DNA of 64,000 bases from Simmondsia chinensis (taxonomy: Eukaryota; Streptophyta; Magnoliopsida; Caryophyllales; Simmondsiaceae), in the NCBI GenBank assembly GCA_018398585.1, contig JAGTTD010000010.1:761501-825500 (forward strand). Direction: 5' to 3'. Positions 21,808 through 40,064 of this stretch are shown one piece after another. A program made the translations under genes and the position numbers. The notes beneath the pieces are model-generated. The model was not told the origin of the DNA and did not search any database. It saw nothing but the letters and a program-made list of their open reading frames with translations. Every line of letters begins with the position of its first letter. Position 1 is the stretch's first letter.

Positions 21808-21890
21808 TGATGGTATGAGCAAAGATCTAGTGCATTTAGTTTTAACAAATAAACTATACTTTTTATCATATTAAATAACTTTTTTATATT

Positions 21891-22475
21891 GGGTTATTTA
21901 TATTTTAGTACCTTAGCATTTTTTAAAATAATAAAAAGGATTCTAACCTTTTTGAATTATTAAAAAGGCCCCTAAGTTTTTATCGTATTAATAAAAAGGC
22001 CCCTAATCTTTTGTTCATATTAATAAAAAGGCCCCTAAGTTTTTGTCACATTAATAAAAAAAGACTCATTTCTGATGTGAGGATGTCATTTTTAGTTGAC
22101 AAAGCTGACGTGACATCTACTTTTTTTATTGATGCTACAGTAAAATAATAAAAATGCTCTTTAATAATTATATTTTGAAACAAATTAAGCAAAAACAGAT
22201 GGCTTCTACATAATACGGCAGCTCAAATTTCGTGCTTATAAAGTGAAAATAAAGATGTTGAACCATACTTTAGGTCATTTTATTGTAACATGAATAAAAT
22301 GTATTTGCCATGTCAACTCAATCGATGAAAAATAATATCATCACGCTTAAGAGGGGCTTTTTTTTATTAATATAAAAAAAATTTAGGGGCCTTTTTAATA
22401 ATTCAAAAAGGTCCGAGTCCTTTTTATTATTTTCAAAAACACGAGGTATTAAAATATAAATAACTCTTTTATATT
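21891..22475. mobile_element. Long-TIR non-autonomous DNA element
   Basis: The ends are long inverted repeats: TTATTTATATTTTAGTACC with AAGGCCCCTAAGTTTTT on the left, and AAATTTAGGGGCCTTTTTAA with GGTATTAAAATATAAATAA on the right. There is no coding capacity. A second copy is at about 33757-34550 and carries a SINE. The element lies between the convergent IMPL2 and RPT4 genes. Confidence 0.7.
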
Positions 22476-22940
22476 TATATAGAATTATTTATATATAAAT
22501 AGTTTTAAAATTACTTAATATGACAAAATATATAATACGTTTGTTAAAAACAAATACACCGAATCTTTGTCTAGATAGTATCTGTTTCGCTGCAGAAAAG
22601 AGAACCTATTAACTTATTGTGAACTCTCGTGTATTTTGATCTGCGTGTTTTGTGTCTTGTTGTACAAGCTCATAGCTATTAGTCCCTATTTTTTTTTTTT
22701 TTTTGAATAATATTATTATCGAAGTAAAGGTATTATTGTTAGACCAATTTAATGAGCCCACTATAAGTTATGTCGTTACTTTGATAATATACTTATTACT
22801 TGCATTTTTTGGAACAGGTGTGTTCTGTTACTGTTGGCATGGAATCTATCGAGAATGTGTATGGTGGGGAATAGATACGTGCCATCATGCGTGCCTAGGT
22901 ATTTTCCACCATGTTGCTTTTTTCAGAAACAATTTCTCAT
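22476..22940. other. AT-rich intergenic DNA
   Basis: No gene is seen; a T run (about 22690-22704) and AT-rich sequence fill the space between the TIR element and the next SINE. Confidence 0.5.
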
Positions 22941-23040
22941 TAGGGTAATACGCTGAAGGGGTAAAGCTGCATACATCCCACCCCTTTTAGACTCCATTTA
23001 TGCAGAAGTCCTTGAAACACTATATCTATTATTGTTGCAT
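22940..23040 (+). mobile_element. SINE, 5'-truncated, diverged
   Basis: GAAGGGGTAAAGCTGCATAC, ATCCCACCCC, TTATGCAGAAGTCCTTG and a TATTATTGTTGC tail match the shared 3' domain. Confidence 0.65.
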
Positions 23041-23095
23041 TTTTCAGAAATTTATTGCCTAATATCCTAAATTTTGATATTTTAATACATACATA

Positions 23096-23212
23096 TATAT
23101 TTCGAAAACGGTTTCTCTATAAAATAACACACTGTATGAATAAGGCTATGTATATCTTATTCTCCTAAAATTGTCTTAACAAGAGCCTCTTTGAGACATT
23201 AGGTAGCTGGTT
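23096..23212 (+). mobile_element. SINE, strongly diverged
   Basis: CGAAAACGGTTTCTCT, AATAAGGCTATGTATATC, AACAAGAGCCTCTTTGAG and ACATTAGG still align in order with the shared 3' domain. Confidence 0.5.
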
Positions 23213-23685
23213 CATACATTTTCAAGTATTTTGAAGTTTAAAATAATGTAATTGTTGTTAGAATTCAATGAATAATTCAACAAATATTGAACTTGAACAT
23301 CATTTTAGACAAGTTTCTATCAAAATTTAATGATCTTTTTGTTAAAAAATGTTCACGACATAATTTAGATAATATATAAGGATCGATAGTCTAAATACAG
23401 TGAACCATTTGTGAATCCAGTGGTTCATACCTAGATTAATTATACAAACATGTTAAGTGTGTAAAAAACAGGTTAATTTAAATTTAATCCAATTATTTAA
23501 ATGAGTTAAATGTATATAACTAACATTAATCTATTTTCAAAAACTCTGACCTAAACGCGCTATTTTCATGTCGTGTAATATTCCTTCAACTCTACCTTAA
23601 AACACTGAGAAAACGCCATCTATTTTACATCAAAGTGTATCAACGTCTCAGGACTTGATATTAAGGATTGCAACAGTTTCTGCCC

Positions 23686-23928
23686 CAAGAGGGTATCACC
23701 ATGCAAGCACCGGATCCCATTAGAACTCTAAAGTTAAGCGTGCTTGCGTAAAAGTAGTACCAAGATGGGAGACCTCATGGAAAGTCCCCGTGTTACACCT
23801 CTCAGGTTGGAGGTTCTCGAAAACAGCCTCCCTTCAAGGTACCGTGAAGGGAGAAGGCTGCGTACATCTACCTTCCACCGACCCTGCTTAGGCGGGAGCC
23901 TTTAGGGCACTGAAAATGTTGCTTTTAA
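23686..23928 (+). mobile_element. Full-length 5S-headed SINE
   Basis: The head keeps most of the 5S internal promoter: AAAGTTAAGCGTGCTTG (A box), AGATGGGAGACCTC (intermediate element, one change) and GGAAAGTCCCCGTGTTACAC (C box region). It runs into AGGTTGGAGGTTCTCGAAAA, ACAGCCTCCC, AAGGCTGCGTACATCTACC, TTAGGCGGGAGCC and GGGCACTGAAAATGTTG. It lies about 320 bp downstream of the RPT4 stop codon on the opposite strand. Confidence 0.85.
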
Positions 23929-24246
23929 CCGTTTCTTCCCCAAACTCTACAATCATCAACATACTTAAAATTTAAAAAAAATAGAAATCCCCTAGCAAAC
24001 AATCCAAGAAACAAACAAGGTAAAAACACTACTTAAAAAACCAAACAAATACACTGATTGTTAAATTTCACCAAGACATTAAACTCGGCTCATGGAGTTG
24101 TCATTCATGAAACCGACATATAAATCCAGATGAGATTTCATCTTAAAATCAATAGATATCAAACGGAGTTGTATATTAATCTCTTCCTTCTCACAACTCC
24201 CATGTGAGATTTCTTACCAAACTTACATTGGTAAAATACCCGGGTA

Positions 24247-30190
<5,944 letters not shown>

Positions 30191-30329
30191 TGCTGCACTG
30201 CAACTGCTATCTTCACCGTGAGGCAAAGTTGAATAAATTGAGTTGATTACTTTGGCTTGTTGAAAAAGAAAGCAAAGGTTCCTCTTGAAATAAATAAATT
30301 GAAAGTTTAGTGTTTTAAAAAAAAAAAAA

Positions 30330-30920
30330 AAAGTTTCATTTTAAAAGAGTTAGTTTTTTACTATAATTTATTATTTAGATATTCTGAAATTTAAGCTGAC
30401 TTTTTTAATATTTATAATGAGATATTTTAAAATTTTAAAAAAATTATCATTTAGATATCCTGAACTTTAAAAAAAATTCAATTAAGTATCATTTTTTAAA
30501 ATTATATAAATTTTTATTAAAAATTGCTAACATAGAATATAGTTATAATAATATATAGATGTCTTCTATCATAAGGTTATTTTTTATCGCAAAATGCTAA
30601 TATGCCACATTATTTCACTAATATGCCGATATCTGCTGTCATGATTTAGTGACATTTTTTCGTATTCTGTTTGATTTTCATTGAAAAAACTGACGTAGCT
30701 CTTACATATTATTATAATAATGAAAAAACTGACATTTTTTTGTATTTTGTTTGATGGTCAAATTTTCGCAAACATTCACCAAATTCTCGCATAAGGTATA
30801 CAAGTGATAAAATTTTGAAATTTCGGGATACCTCATTGTATATATTAAAATGTCAAAGTACCTAAGTAATAAATAACCAAATCCCAGGATACCTAAGTGA
30901 TAATTTTCATATTCTGAATT
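30330..30920. mobile_element. TIR element, 'TATCAYTTAGGTACC' family
   Basis: The left part reads TTATTTAGATATTCTGAAAT and TTATCATTTAGATATCCTG; the right part reads TCCCAGGATACCTAAGTGAT and AATTTTC, an inverted relation. Related copies are at about 51590-51855 and 54670-54830. It lies upstream of RPT4. Confidence 0.5.
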
Positions 30921-31240
30921 TAGTGTTATTTGCATCAGAAGTTCTTGTAATTTGCTTATTTTATTAATTTAATCTTTAGACTCTTAATTGTGTTAGATCT
31001 TCCACTATTTACATTGTGTCAATTCAATCATATGATCAAATGGAAGCTAAGTTATATATATAATTTTTAACAGTACAATTATGTTATATATAAGTAATTT
31101 ATTTGACTCAATTTTACTAAATCCATCGTGGAACCATTATAAGTTTCATGCCTATTTGACATAATCAAATATACTAGGACTAAACTAACATAACGGATAA
31201 AGTATAGGGACTTTTGATATAAATTTATATTTTATAAATA
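30920..31240. repeat. Repeat of the 'GTGTCAATTTAGTCC' family
   Basis: TTGTGTCAATTCAATCATATG and related AACTAACATAACGGATAAAG inverted words match other copies at about 34570-34900, 46720-47060 and 57470-57770. Confidence 0.45.
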
Positions 31241-31397
31241 TCCTTTTGTTTTAACTTTTAATATTTAAGTGAAATTATAAAAAGAAAATTAATATATATA
31301 TATATATTTAGCTTTCAGGTATAAAACTTCAGAAAACAAGGGCGATGCCAGCAGGTCTTTAGTGTGGATGACCTAAAGTTTTTTCACACGGTAATAA

Positions 31398-31665
31398 ATA
31401 GGGTAAATTGCATATTAATACTTAAAGATCTAGTGTATTAATTTTTTAGTTCGTAAACTTTATGAAATAATATTTAAGTCCAAAAAGTTACATACATTTA
31501 ATAAAATAGTTCAAACAATATTATGAAAAAATAAAAGTGGGTCTGTTCTACACACTTACACTTTACTATTTAGACTATTTTATTAAATACATGTAATTTT
31601 TTATTAATTGGACTAAAAAATTAATACACGAAACTTTAATATATTAATATGTAATTTACCCTAAT
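31398..31665. mobile_element. TIR/MITE element, 'TAGGGTAAATTGCAT' family
   Basis: It begins TAGGGTAAATTGCATATTAA and ends TTAATATGTAATTTACCCTA, a clear terminal inverted repeat. It is about 268 bp and non-coding. A second copy at about 58890-60595 is split by a LINE. Confidence 0.75.
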
Positions 31666-31970
31666 AAATATAGGTGAATTTATCACTATACAGTAGATTT
31701 TGTTGGTAACGATCTAAATGTGTGAAGTCAAGCTGAATTAAGCTAAATTGACATAACTTGAGACTAATTGACCTATAAGAGACCTGTATCGAGCTTAAAT
31801 GAAACCAAACGAGACGGCCATATAGCCCTAAACTTACCGAACTATATTTGAGCTTAATTTGATAATAGTCGTGATCAGAGTATAGATTATCGAGTTCAAA
31901 CAAAGTAGGATGTTGAAATTAGCTTCGGAACATGCTCATCTAGACCTGTTGCTGTGTTTCAATAAGCACA
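31666..31970. other. Degenerate hAT-like or unassigned repeat
   Basis: The stretch has weak GAGCTTAA and GAGACGGCC words and ends near ATGCTCATCTAGACCTG. It may be an old copy of the GAGC family, but no ends are certain. Confidence 0.3.
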
Positions 31971-32004
31971 TGTTTATAATTATTTTTATAAAAATAATCT
32001 ATCT

Positions 32005-32560
32005 ATATATATATATATATATGAGATGGTAAAAGTGTGAGATGATTAAGTCTTGACTTTCTATCATAAGAAATGGTCAGGATTAAAAGATCTTAATAGA
32101 GGGTCCCACTTAAAAGAAATAAAATGCCAATAATACCCTACCTCCTCTCTCTCCTCCTTCCTCCTCCATCCTTCCCCACCTCCCTCCTCTCTTTCCTCCC
32201 CTTGCTGCCACCACCCAATGCCGACCTTCGACAGCCGGATTCCGACCACCCCTGGCTGCGGCCGCCGGTCACCCCTCGCACCTAAATACAACGTCCATCC
32301 CCTTCTCTTCTCTTTTCCAGCCTTCTCCCTCCAACCCTTCTTCACCTCCTTCCCCTCTCTCCCGTCTCCTCCTACTGCAGAGAGTTGAAGGGAGAAGGAG
32401 GAGAGAGGGGAGAGAAATATTGTTGTAATTTTATTTTTTATTTTAATTTATTTATTATGTTAATTTATTATGATCTTTTAATCTTAACCGTCGGACGATC
32501 AAGATTTAATTCTCTCACTCTCTCATAAGAATTGCGCCATATATATATATATATATCGAA
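32005..32560. mobile_element. MITE seated in (TA)n with a GC-rich core
   Basis: TA repeats flank both ends. The outer parts are inverted: TGAGATGATTAAGTCTTGAC with CAGGATTAAAAGATC on the left, and GATCTTTTAATCTTAACC with CTCTCATAAGAATTGCG on the right. The core (about 32135-32400) is strikingly C-rich (CCTCC, CCACC) with GCTGCGGCCGCCGG at about 32254-32267, unlike its AT-rich surroundings. Confidence 0.6.
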
Positions 32561-32569
32561 AAATAGGTT

Positions 32570-33440
32570 GATAAGATTCAAACTCTTAATTATTACTTAG
32601 AATAACGAGATCATTGCTTCTACATTGAGTTTGATACAAGTTCACATTATCTTAAGATTAACAACGAGTCCTCGTTTAGTTAGGTTGCTACATTGAAGCT
32701 CGTTAAACTAATGTGTTCTTGATTTATTTTTTATATTAAAAAAAATGCATAAATTTACTGCTAAATGAATGTTTGGACATTTGTCGCAAAAGTACGACTA
32801 CGCCATAGTGTATGCACATTTTATCACACTTAAGATATTATAAGCTTTAAATATTCTATCACCGGATGCCATGTGGTAGACTTCAATAAATTTGTGTGAA
32901 AATCTAACTAATTTTATACATAAAGTGTAGTTGTAACACATGATTCTAATAATATATATATATAGCTCATGTCAATATTTTTTGTAAAAATTTAATAAAT
33001 TATAATTAAGGTTCACCAAATTTAAATTTGTAAGTTACCGTTGAAATTTTGCGTCATGTTAGCATTTATGTGATTAAAAATCATCAATTTATAACGGAAC
33101 AATATATAGGCGTAGATAGTATACTTATATATTATCGGAATGTTGTTTCACTCTAAATTATTGAACAAGATATATCAAATATTTGTGGAAGGATATCAGA
33201 TAGATAAGAATTTTTTTTTTTTTTTTTAAATCACATGATGCCCAATTTTATACGCGAAAATATCACAATATATAGGTAATAAACGCTTAAATTTGAATAT
33301 GTTTAAGTCATAGTTTTACTATAAAAATGATCATATAAATGACATGGAAAAAATATTAACAACAGAGCAACTTAACAAAAATTTATGACAATTATTCATT
33401 ACAAATCATGTCATTACCTTGTAAATAATACCTTTTGCCA
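32570..33440. other. AT-rich intergenic DNA
   Basis: No gene is seen. It contains AT-rich sequence with GTTGCTACATTG-type words and a T run (about 33209-33227). Confidence 0.45.
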
Positions 33441-33458
33441 TGGCAATAATACGTTCCC

Positions 33459-33593
33459 ATCATCATCGTCATACCTGGTGTCACAAGGGCTCCCACTTAC
33501 GCAGGGTCTGAGAGGGGTAGGATGTATGTAGCCTTACCCCATCAGGGTGAGACCTCGACAAGAAACTGTTTCTGAGAACCTGCAGCTTGATAG
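33459..33593 (-). mobile_element. 5'-truncated SINE with perfect 17-bp TSD
   Basis: The duplication GGCAATAATACGTTCCC at 33442-33458 and 33594-33610 bounds it. On the minus strand it reads CAGGTTCTCAGAAACAGTTT, GGGGTAAGGCTACATACATC, CCCTGCGTAAGTGGGAGCC and a GATGATGATGG-type tail. Confidence 0.9.
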
Positions 33594-33756
33594 GGCAATA
33601 ATACGTTCCCCACCACACACATATATATAAGGAGAATGAGCTCAACGATATCTATTAACAAAGGGATGATGATTAAGTGCATTTGTTACATTAAGGGGCA
33701 ACACTGTAAAAACAAATACACAATGTATTTTGTCACATTAAATTAAAATTAAGAAT

Positions 33757-34550
33757 TATTTACATTTTAGTATTCGATATTTTTAAAAACAGTAAAAATG
33801 ACCATGTCCTTTTTGAATTAATATTGAAAACCATAAATTTTATCATATTAATAAAAAGACTAATAAGTTTTATTGTATTAATAACAAATCCAATTTTTGA
33901 CACGATAAGCTCATTTTCTATTGACAAAGCTGGAGTGACAACTGCCTTTTTATTAATTTCTTTTACATTTTACATACTCAGTGCCTCAAGGGCTCCCGCC
34001 TAAGCAGGATCTGGGGGGCGCTGATGTACGCAACCTTCCCTCTTTAGGGTATTAACCTGAAGAGAGGATGTTTCCCTGTGCACCCAACCTGAGGGTGAGG
34101 ACTTCCCAGGAGGTCACCCATCTTGGCACTACTCTCGCCCAAACACGCTTAACTTCGGAGTTCTAATGGGATCCGGTGACGGCGTGTTGGTGCCCTCTTT
34201 GGTTGCCTTTTCATTAACGCTGCATTAAAATTGACTAAAATACATTTAAATAACCATATTTTTAACAAAATATGCAAAAACATGTAGTTTTTATATTTCA
34301 CTATATCTCAAATTTTGTGCCAATAACGTAAGAACAAGAATATTGAAAGGTTACTTCCTCATTTTACTGTAAAAGTAATAAAAAAGCAACTGCTTCGTCA
34401 ACTCCGTTGATATAAAATGACGTATTTATATTGTAGATGGGCCTTTTTATTAATATAACAAAAACTTATGGACCTTTTTATTAATTCAAAAAAGTTAGAG
34501 TTTTTTTTATTATTTTAAACTATCAGGCATTAAAATATAAATACATAAAT
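33757..34550. mobile_element. Long-TIR DNA element split by a SINE
   Basis: The outer parts match 21891-22475: TTTACATTTTAGTATTCG and GTATTAATAACAAATCC on the left, and GACCTTTTTATTAATTC with GGCATTAAAATATAAATA on the right. The SINE at about 33966-34202 lies where the other copy reads TTTTTATTGATGCTACAG without a break. Confidence 0.7.
33966..34202 (-). mobile_element. Full-length 5S-headed SINE, best preserved promoter
   Basis: On the minus strand, head first: CACCGGATCCCATTAGAACT, CCGAAGTTAAGCGTGTTTGG, GCGAGAGTAGTGCCAAGATG, GGTGACCTCCTGGGAAGTCC, then TCACCCTCAGGTTGG and the shared 3' domain ending GAGGCACTGAG. A box, intermediate element and C box of 5S are all recognisable. Flanks CTGCCTTTTTATTAA and TTGCCTTTTCATTAA suggest a duplication, with a decayed tail between. 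Confidence 0.85.
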
Positions 34551-34569
34551 TTTTTAAGTCATATTATAT

Positions 34570-34905
34570 AGTAGGGTTATATACACCAAAAATTCCCATA
34601 CTTTGTCCATTATGTCAATTTAATTTTTGTATTTAATTGTGTCAATTTAGTCCATAAATAATTTAAAAATGTATTAATTTAGTCATTTGATTAAATTTAA
34701 GCTATATTAATGATGTAATTTAAAATGGTAAAATTATGTTAGATGCAAGTAACTTGTTATGAATTCATTTGTTTACTCAATTTAGCCCAATTCATGGTCA
34801 AATCACTAAAATTTTATTAAAAACTTAATATAATTTTTCTCTAATGGCTAAATTAATACATTTTGAATTATATAGGAATTAAATTAACATAATTTTTGCT
34901 AACAG
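34570..34905. repeat. Repeat of the 'GTGTCAATTTAGTCC' family
   Basis: TATGTCAATTTAATTTTTG, TTGTGTCAATTTAGTCC and the inverted GAATTAAATTAACATAATT near the other end match the copies near 30920, 46720 and 57470. Confidence 0.5.
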
Positions 34906-35095
34906 AGAACCCGGTTACCTGGTAAACCTCGGCCCATGCGACGATCCACACATCACAAGAGCCAATTAAGTTAAGGATTTCTCAAAGAGTGGCTCAAGGG
35001 AGAAATCAAACTCCAGACATTTTGGTATAAAACAATGTTTTATCCCATCACTTGCCTCAAATCATTGAGGCAAGGCCCCAATGGGTACAAACATC

Positions 35096-35222
35096 AATAA
35101 CAAACCCAGTGCTTAAAGGGCTCATGCTCGCGCAGGGTTTGGGGAGAGAAGGATGTACATGGTCTTACCTCGTCAGGGTGAGACCTTAATGAGAGACTGT
35201 TTTCGAGGTCCCGAACCTTTAA
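35096..35222 (-). mobile_element. SINE, 5'-truncated
   Basis: On the minus strand it reads AAAGGTTCGGGACCTCGAAA, ACAGTCTCTC, AGGTAAGACCATGTACATCC, GAGCATGAGCCCTTTAAGC and ACTGGGTTTGTTATTG. Confidence 0.7.
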
Positions 35223-35469
35223 ATTGCTCTAATTAAGGTGGGTGCGTGTATGCCTGCAAGTAAGTGATAAATTTATCATCAATGAATTAATCACAGAAGA
35301 ATTCACATACGAATTAATGAAATAAGCGTGAGGGCATACAAGTATGAAGGGGGGTTATCTATGTGGCCTAGAGCAATCAAAATGGGAGTTTGAGCATAAA
35401 AGAGAGTAAAGAGACTGGGGGGGGGGGGGGGGAGATAGAAAGAGAGAGAATGTAGAGAGGGGTGTAATT

Positions 35470-36340
35470 AAGGGTGTAAATGAGCCGAGCCGGCTCGATA
35501 CAAAGCTCGTATGGCTCGGCTGGTCACAAGCTCGAGCCGAGCTGAGCCGGCTCGTTAAGATAAACGAGCCAAGCCCGAGCCGGATAAAGCTCGAGCTCGT
35601 AAGCTCCCGAGCCTAAACGAGCCTGATATAAAATAATAATATAATTATTTTATATTAATTAAAATAATGTACTTATTTCACATTTACATCCTCTCCTCTC
35701 TTCTGCTCAACCTCCCAGCCCTACCTCCTCTCCTCTCTCTCTCTTTCAAAATCGCTCACCCAAACGAAACGACACTCTCCTCTCCTCCCCTACTTCGACG
35801 GCGACGGCGACGACGACTCTCCTCTCCACCGCACTCCCGCCTCACTGTCCGCTCTTTCTCTCTGTTTTCTCTCTCTACCGGTATTAAATCTCTCTCTTTG
35901 ATGAAATTTGCTTTAATTTCTTCTTATTTTTTTGTTTATTTTCATGTTTATTCCTCCAATTTTGCGTGTCCAGATTCAACTAGGCCAGTTTTATTCTCTT
36001 TTGTTGTATCTTTTTTGAGATGTGATGGTGATTGGGTTTCATTTTTAGGGTTTTAAATTGTTCTTTGAGTGTCAAGGAAATAGATCTCGAGTTTTGTCTT
36101 GAATTTTTGTGGTTTTGAGTGATGGAGCAGAATCGATCTTCTAGGTTTGTTGTAAATGTTGGAAAAAATGGGTTGAAATGGTGAGAATCTCGAGCCTATC
36201 CACAACGAGCCGAGCTCGAGCCCGAAATTTCGAAGCTAGCCGAGCTTCGAGCCGAGCCGAGCCCGAGCCGAGCTAATTGTTAACGAGCCGAGCCTCGAGC
36301 CTAATGGGCTCGGGCTCGGCTCGGCTCATTTCCACCCCTA
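35470..36340. mobile_element. hAT-like element enclosing a gene-leader-like core
   Basis: The outer arms are the GAGC-rich family: AAGGGTGTAAATGAGCCGAG at the left and CGGCTCATTTCCACCCCTA at the right. GTGTAAT is duplicated outside (35462-35468 and 36341-36347). The core (about 35640-36185) is different: a CT-rich stretch, GACGGCGACGGCGACGACG, a possible donor, T-rich sequence and GGGTTTTAAATTG. It resembles a plant 5'UTR plus first intron. No long reading frame with a recognisable domain is present. Confidence 0.65.
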
Positions 36341-36831
36341 GTGTAATAGAGTAGAAAGGAGTGTTGAGAGTAGCTGCACTGGATTCTAGGAGTTCTAAGC
36401 GACTAAATTAACACCCGTACTACGTACAGTTTACTAATGCTGAATACACCTACACCTAATGAGTAATTAAATTAATATAATTAAAAGTATAAAAATTAAA
36501 TTGATATAATAAATAAAATTTAGAGACCTTTCGGATAAATAATCCCGTATATTACTATATATTTGTTAAACACAAAGCTAATATAATAGTATTTCGTGAA
36601 TGCAACCATTCTTGCCCCTCAACAAAGCCCTAGCCATAAACCCAAGAGCGTACATTTCTACTCTCTCGCTCTCTCTCTCTCCTCTTCTCCAGCAGCACAC
36701 CTAGCCGTTCCCAACCCCAAACGCACCTCAATCATCAAGCTGGGGTTCGAGAATTTGATTGTCACAAGCATCAAACTTGATAGTTTCTTGAACAGTAGCT
36801 TGAATTTCACTGATTTCAATCGCAGTTGAAA

Positions 36832-39800
36832 ATGGGGAAGAAGAGGAAACTTAGAGAAGGTAAGCAAAGTGAGCACTGTCCTGCAACTGTGTTCGTCTCC
36901 AATTTGCCTTACTCTTTCAACAATTCACTGCTTGAGGAATCATTCAGCGAAATTGGTCCGATTCGGCGATGTTTTATGGTCAGTCGTAAAGGTATAATCT
37001 CAATTTCTTTGGTCTCGTTTGCTATTTAGGAAGTAAATGCTGGAAGTACAAATTGATACGGGAAGTTCAGATTCTACCTCTTGTTCGGTTGGTAGGATGC
37101 AAGAAGTGAAAATTTCAATTCTTTCAAAATGTAGGAAGTAAATTACCTAACCCCTCTTAGGTGAGTTCCAATTTCTTTGTTTTTAACTAGTCTAAAAGGA
37201 AAGGAACATACCCAGTGCCTCAAGGGCTTCCGCCTACGCAGGGTCTGGGGGGGACGGATGTACGCAGCCTTCCCCCTTTAGGGTGTTAACCTGAAGAGAG
37301 GTTGTTTCCCAGTGCCCCTAACCTGAGGGTGAGGACCTCCCAGGAGGTCACCCATCCTGGTACTACTATTCTCCGGAGATATAACTTCTTGTAGAAATCC
37401 AATTCAATTGGCAACCAGATGATGCTCTTGACTAATTTGATTTATGGCGTTGTTTGTATGTTTTTGTCAACATTTAGTAGTATGAATTGCCGTAGGAATG
37501 TATAGAGGATTAGATAGGAGCTGATTGTGGCAAGGTTAGGAACCCATTGGGTAGGTTGTTGATCCGGGCAAAGTTAGAGTATGAGTTTTGGACCTTTGCC
37601 TTTTTGCAGCTTAAACTTTTGGAATAATTTGTTTCTTGACATGATATTAGAGCTTTTTTGATCGAGAGGTCTTAAGTGCGCATTCCAACATCCCTATGCT
37701 TAATATTTTATACAGTTTCGACATAAGCTATGAAAATGAACCTGGTTAAGGCTATTGAACAGAGTATAATACCATTCATAAGCCTTTACTTAATAGCTTA
37801 AATTATTGGGATAGTTGGTTTCCTGACATGGTATCAAAATGAGCTTATGAATCGTTTGATTTATTAAAATTTTTGTCATGATTCACAGGTTCAACAGAAC
37901 ACCAGGGTTTTGGCTTTGTTCAATTGTAAGTTTGCACCCATGCCATATTGTTTTGTATTTTGCTTTTAGTTGATTTTTGTATTTAATCATGAAGCTCAAA
38001 AGATGCCTGCTTTTCAAATTTACTTTTTTTTTTTTTAATTGGAAATTTACTCTGTTTAAAATTATCAATCCATCCTATATGAAGTAAAGATATGGGCAAG
38101 ATTGGTTAATGTAGCAGTTAAGGCTTCCCATCCAGGCACGAGGTCTTCATTTTGAGCTTACCTTCCCCATCTCAGTGTTTCAGTCGCCGTAATTAGGCAA
38201 AAATTACACTCCTTACCACTATTTAAAAAAAATATGAACGAAGGATATCGATTCATATAAATTCGATGACTCATATGTATCTCATTTAGGTGTAGTCATA
38301 TACCTATATGGTTTTTCACGGATTTGTTGAATTCAGTGTTACCTACTCGTTATGTTTGTAAAAATTCAGGATATTCTTATACAATCTTTTCATAGATTTA
38401 AGATATTATGCCTTTTACTCCACTTAGGAAACTAACTTACTAATGCTCCGTACGGTTCAACAAAAACATTTTCCTTATGGGAAAATTTTCTTCACAAATT
38501 ATTTTCAATTCGGAAATTTTTTCCTCAACTTTTTTGTCTTTATTGCTACAAAAAATTGTGCGTTTTATAATTTGCATGAGGTGCTTCGCTAAGTTAAGGT
38601 TGAAGTGAAACATATGATGTGAGATTATGATGGGAAACGGTTTCTGCTCTAAGAAGGAAAATGTTTCCCTATTTCGTTGAGGGGAGTCAAATTCTCCTAA
38701 ATGGAGGACAGCAGCAGCAACAACAACCCAGTGCCTCATAGAGGCTCCTGCCAGGCTGCCACGGCAGGATCTGGAAGGGACAAGATGTACGTAATCTTAT
38801 CCCTTCAGGGTGCTACCTTGGAGAAAGGCTATTTTCGAGTGGTGCCTAACCTTTCCTTGAGGGAAGTCGATTTCTCCTCAATAAAGGAAAACATTTTCCG
38901 TATTTGTGGTGTTGCTATAAAGTTATGCAAAGAAACAATATAATTAGAACGAAAAAAAATATTTCGAAACAAATGGAACCCAAGGGAAGGGAATTCTCAC
39001 CATATAAGTGTGAGTCTTGCAATCAACCTAAAAAATCGTATATTTGGTGTAGTTTCTCATTCCATATTAGAAGATCACCTATCTTTACCGAAAAACCCAG
39101 CTTGTAGGAAGAGATGTCCTCACCATATGAGCTAGATCATGTAAGCACTTCTGGACAATATATGATTCCAGTTAGGGGTGTATTTGAGCTGAGCCGAGCC
39201 CGACCTAGCCCAATCCTGCTAGGCTTTAGCCTCGGCTTGAAGCTCGTCGAGCTTTGAGAGTTTGGGCTTGAACTCAGCTCATCAAAAGCTCGGGCTCGGC
39301 TGGCTTGATCTAAGCTTGGTGAGCTTCAAATTAGGCTTGCCATATTTCGGTTCATATGAGCTCAATATAGGCTCGTTTAAGCTCGGGTTCAGCTCATTTA
39401 GGCTCCAATATGGCTTCATTGAGCACTAGTTAAGCAAATATCTTACATTAAAAAAAGCTTGCTTAGACTCGTTTAGGTTTGCGAGCTTACGAGCTCGAGT
39501 TTCACCAGGCTTGGGCTCAGCTCGATAAGCTAAACGATCCGGCTGGGCTTGCTTCAAGCTTTATGATGAGCCGGCTCACAGGAGCCAGCTCGGTTCATTT
39601 ACGCCCCTAATTTCTGTACATATTTCTTTTTTATTCTTTACATGGATAAAGGGAGTACAACATCTTCCCAGAAGAAGGAAACCAACACTTGGAGAGAGGG
39701 GGGTGATGAGCTTTGAACCCAAAACCTCTTACTTGGGGGTTGGGAGTTAAACCACTATGGCAACTAGGGGAGTAAATGAGCCGAGCTGAGCTTGAGCTCA

Positions 39801-40015
39801 TTGGGCTCGAGGCTCGGTTGTTAACATTTAGCTCGGCTCCAAGCTCGGTGACCTTGAAAATTTCGGGCTCGAGCTTGGCTCGCCAATGGTTCAAGCTCAA
39901 ACTAATTTATATCTATTACATAATTTTCAAACATTGAAATTTATATTTAACGTTATGTTTCATAAAAAGAAAAAAGGTAAAATATTTTATAACATACATA
40001 CATAAATATTTTATA

Positions 40016-40064
<49 letters not shown>

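Noticed and set aside
32064..32345. 93-aa minus-strand frame rich in Gly/Arg/Glu
   Set aside because: It arises from the C-rich core of a MITE and shows no domain or splice context.
35667..36056. 129-aa open frame in the hAT-like core
   Set aside because: It is low-complexity Ser/Leu/Arg sequence from CT-rich leader-like DNA with no domain. It is better seen as a captured non-coding leader.
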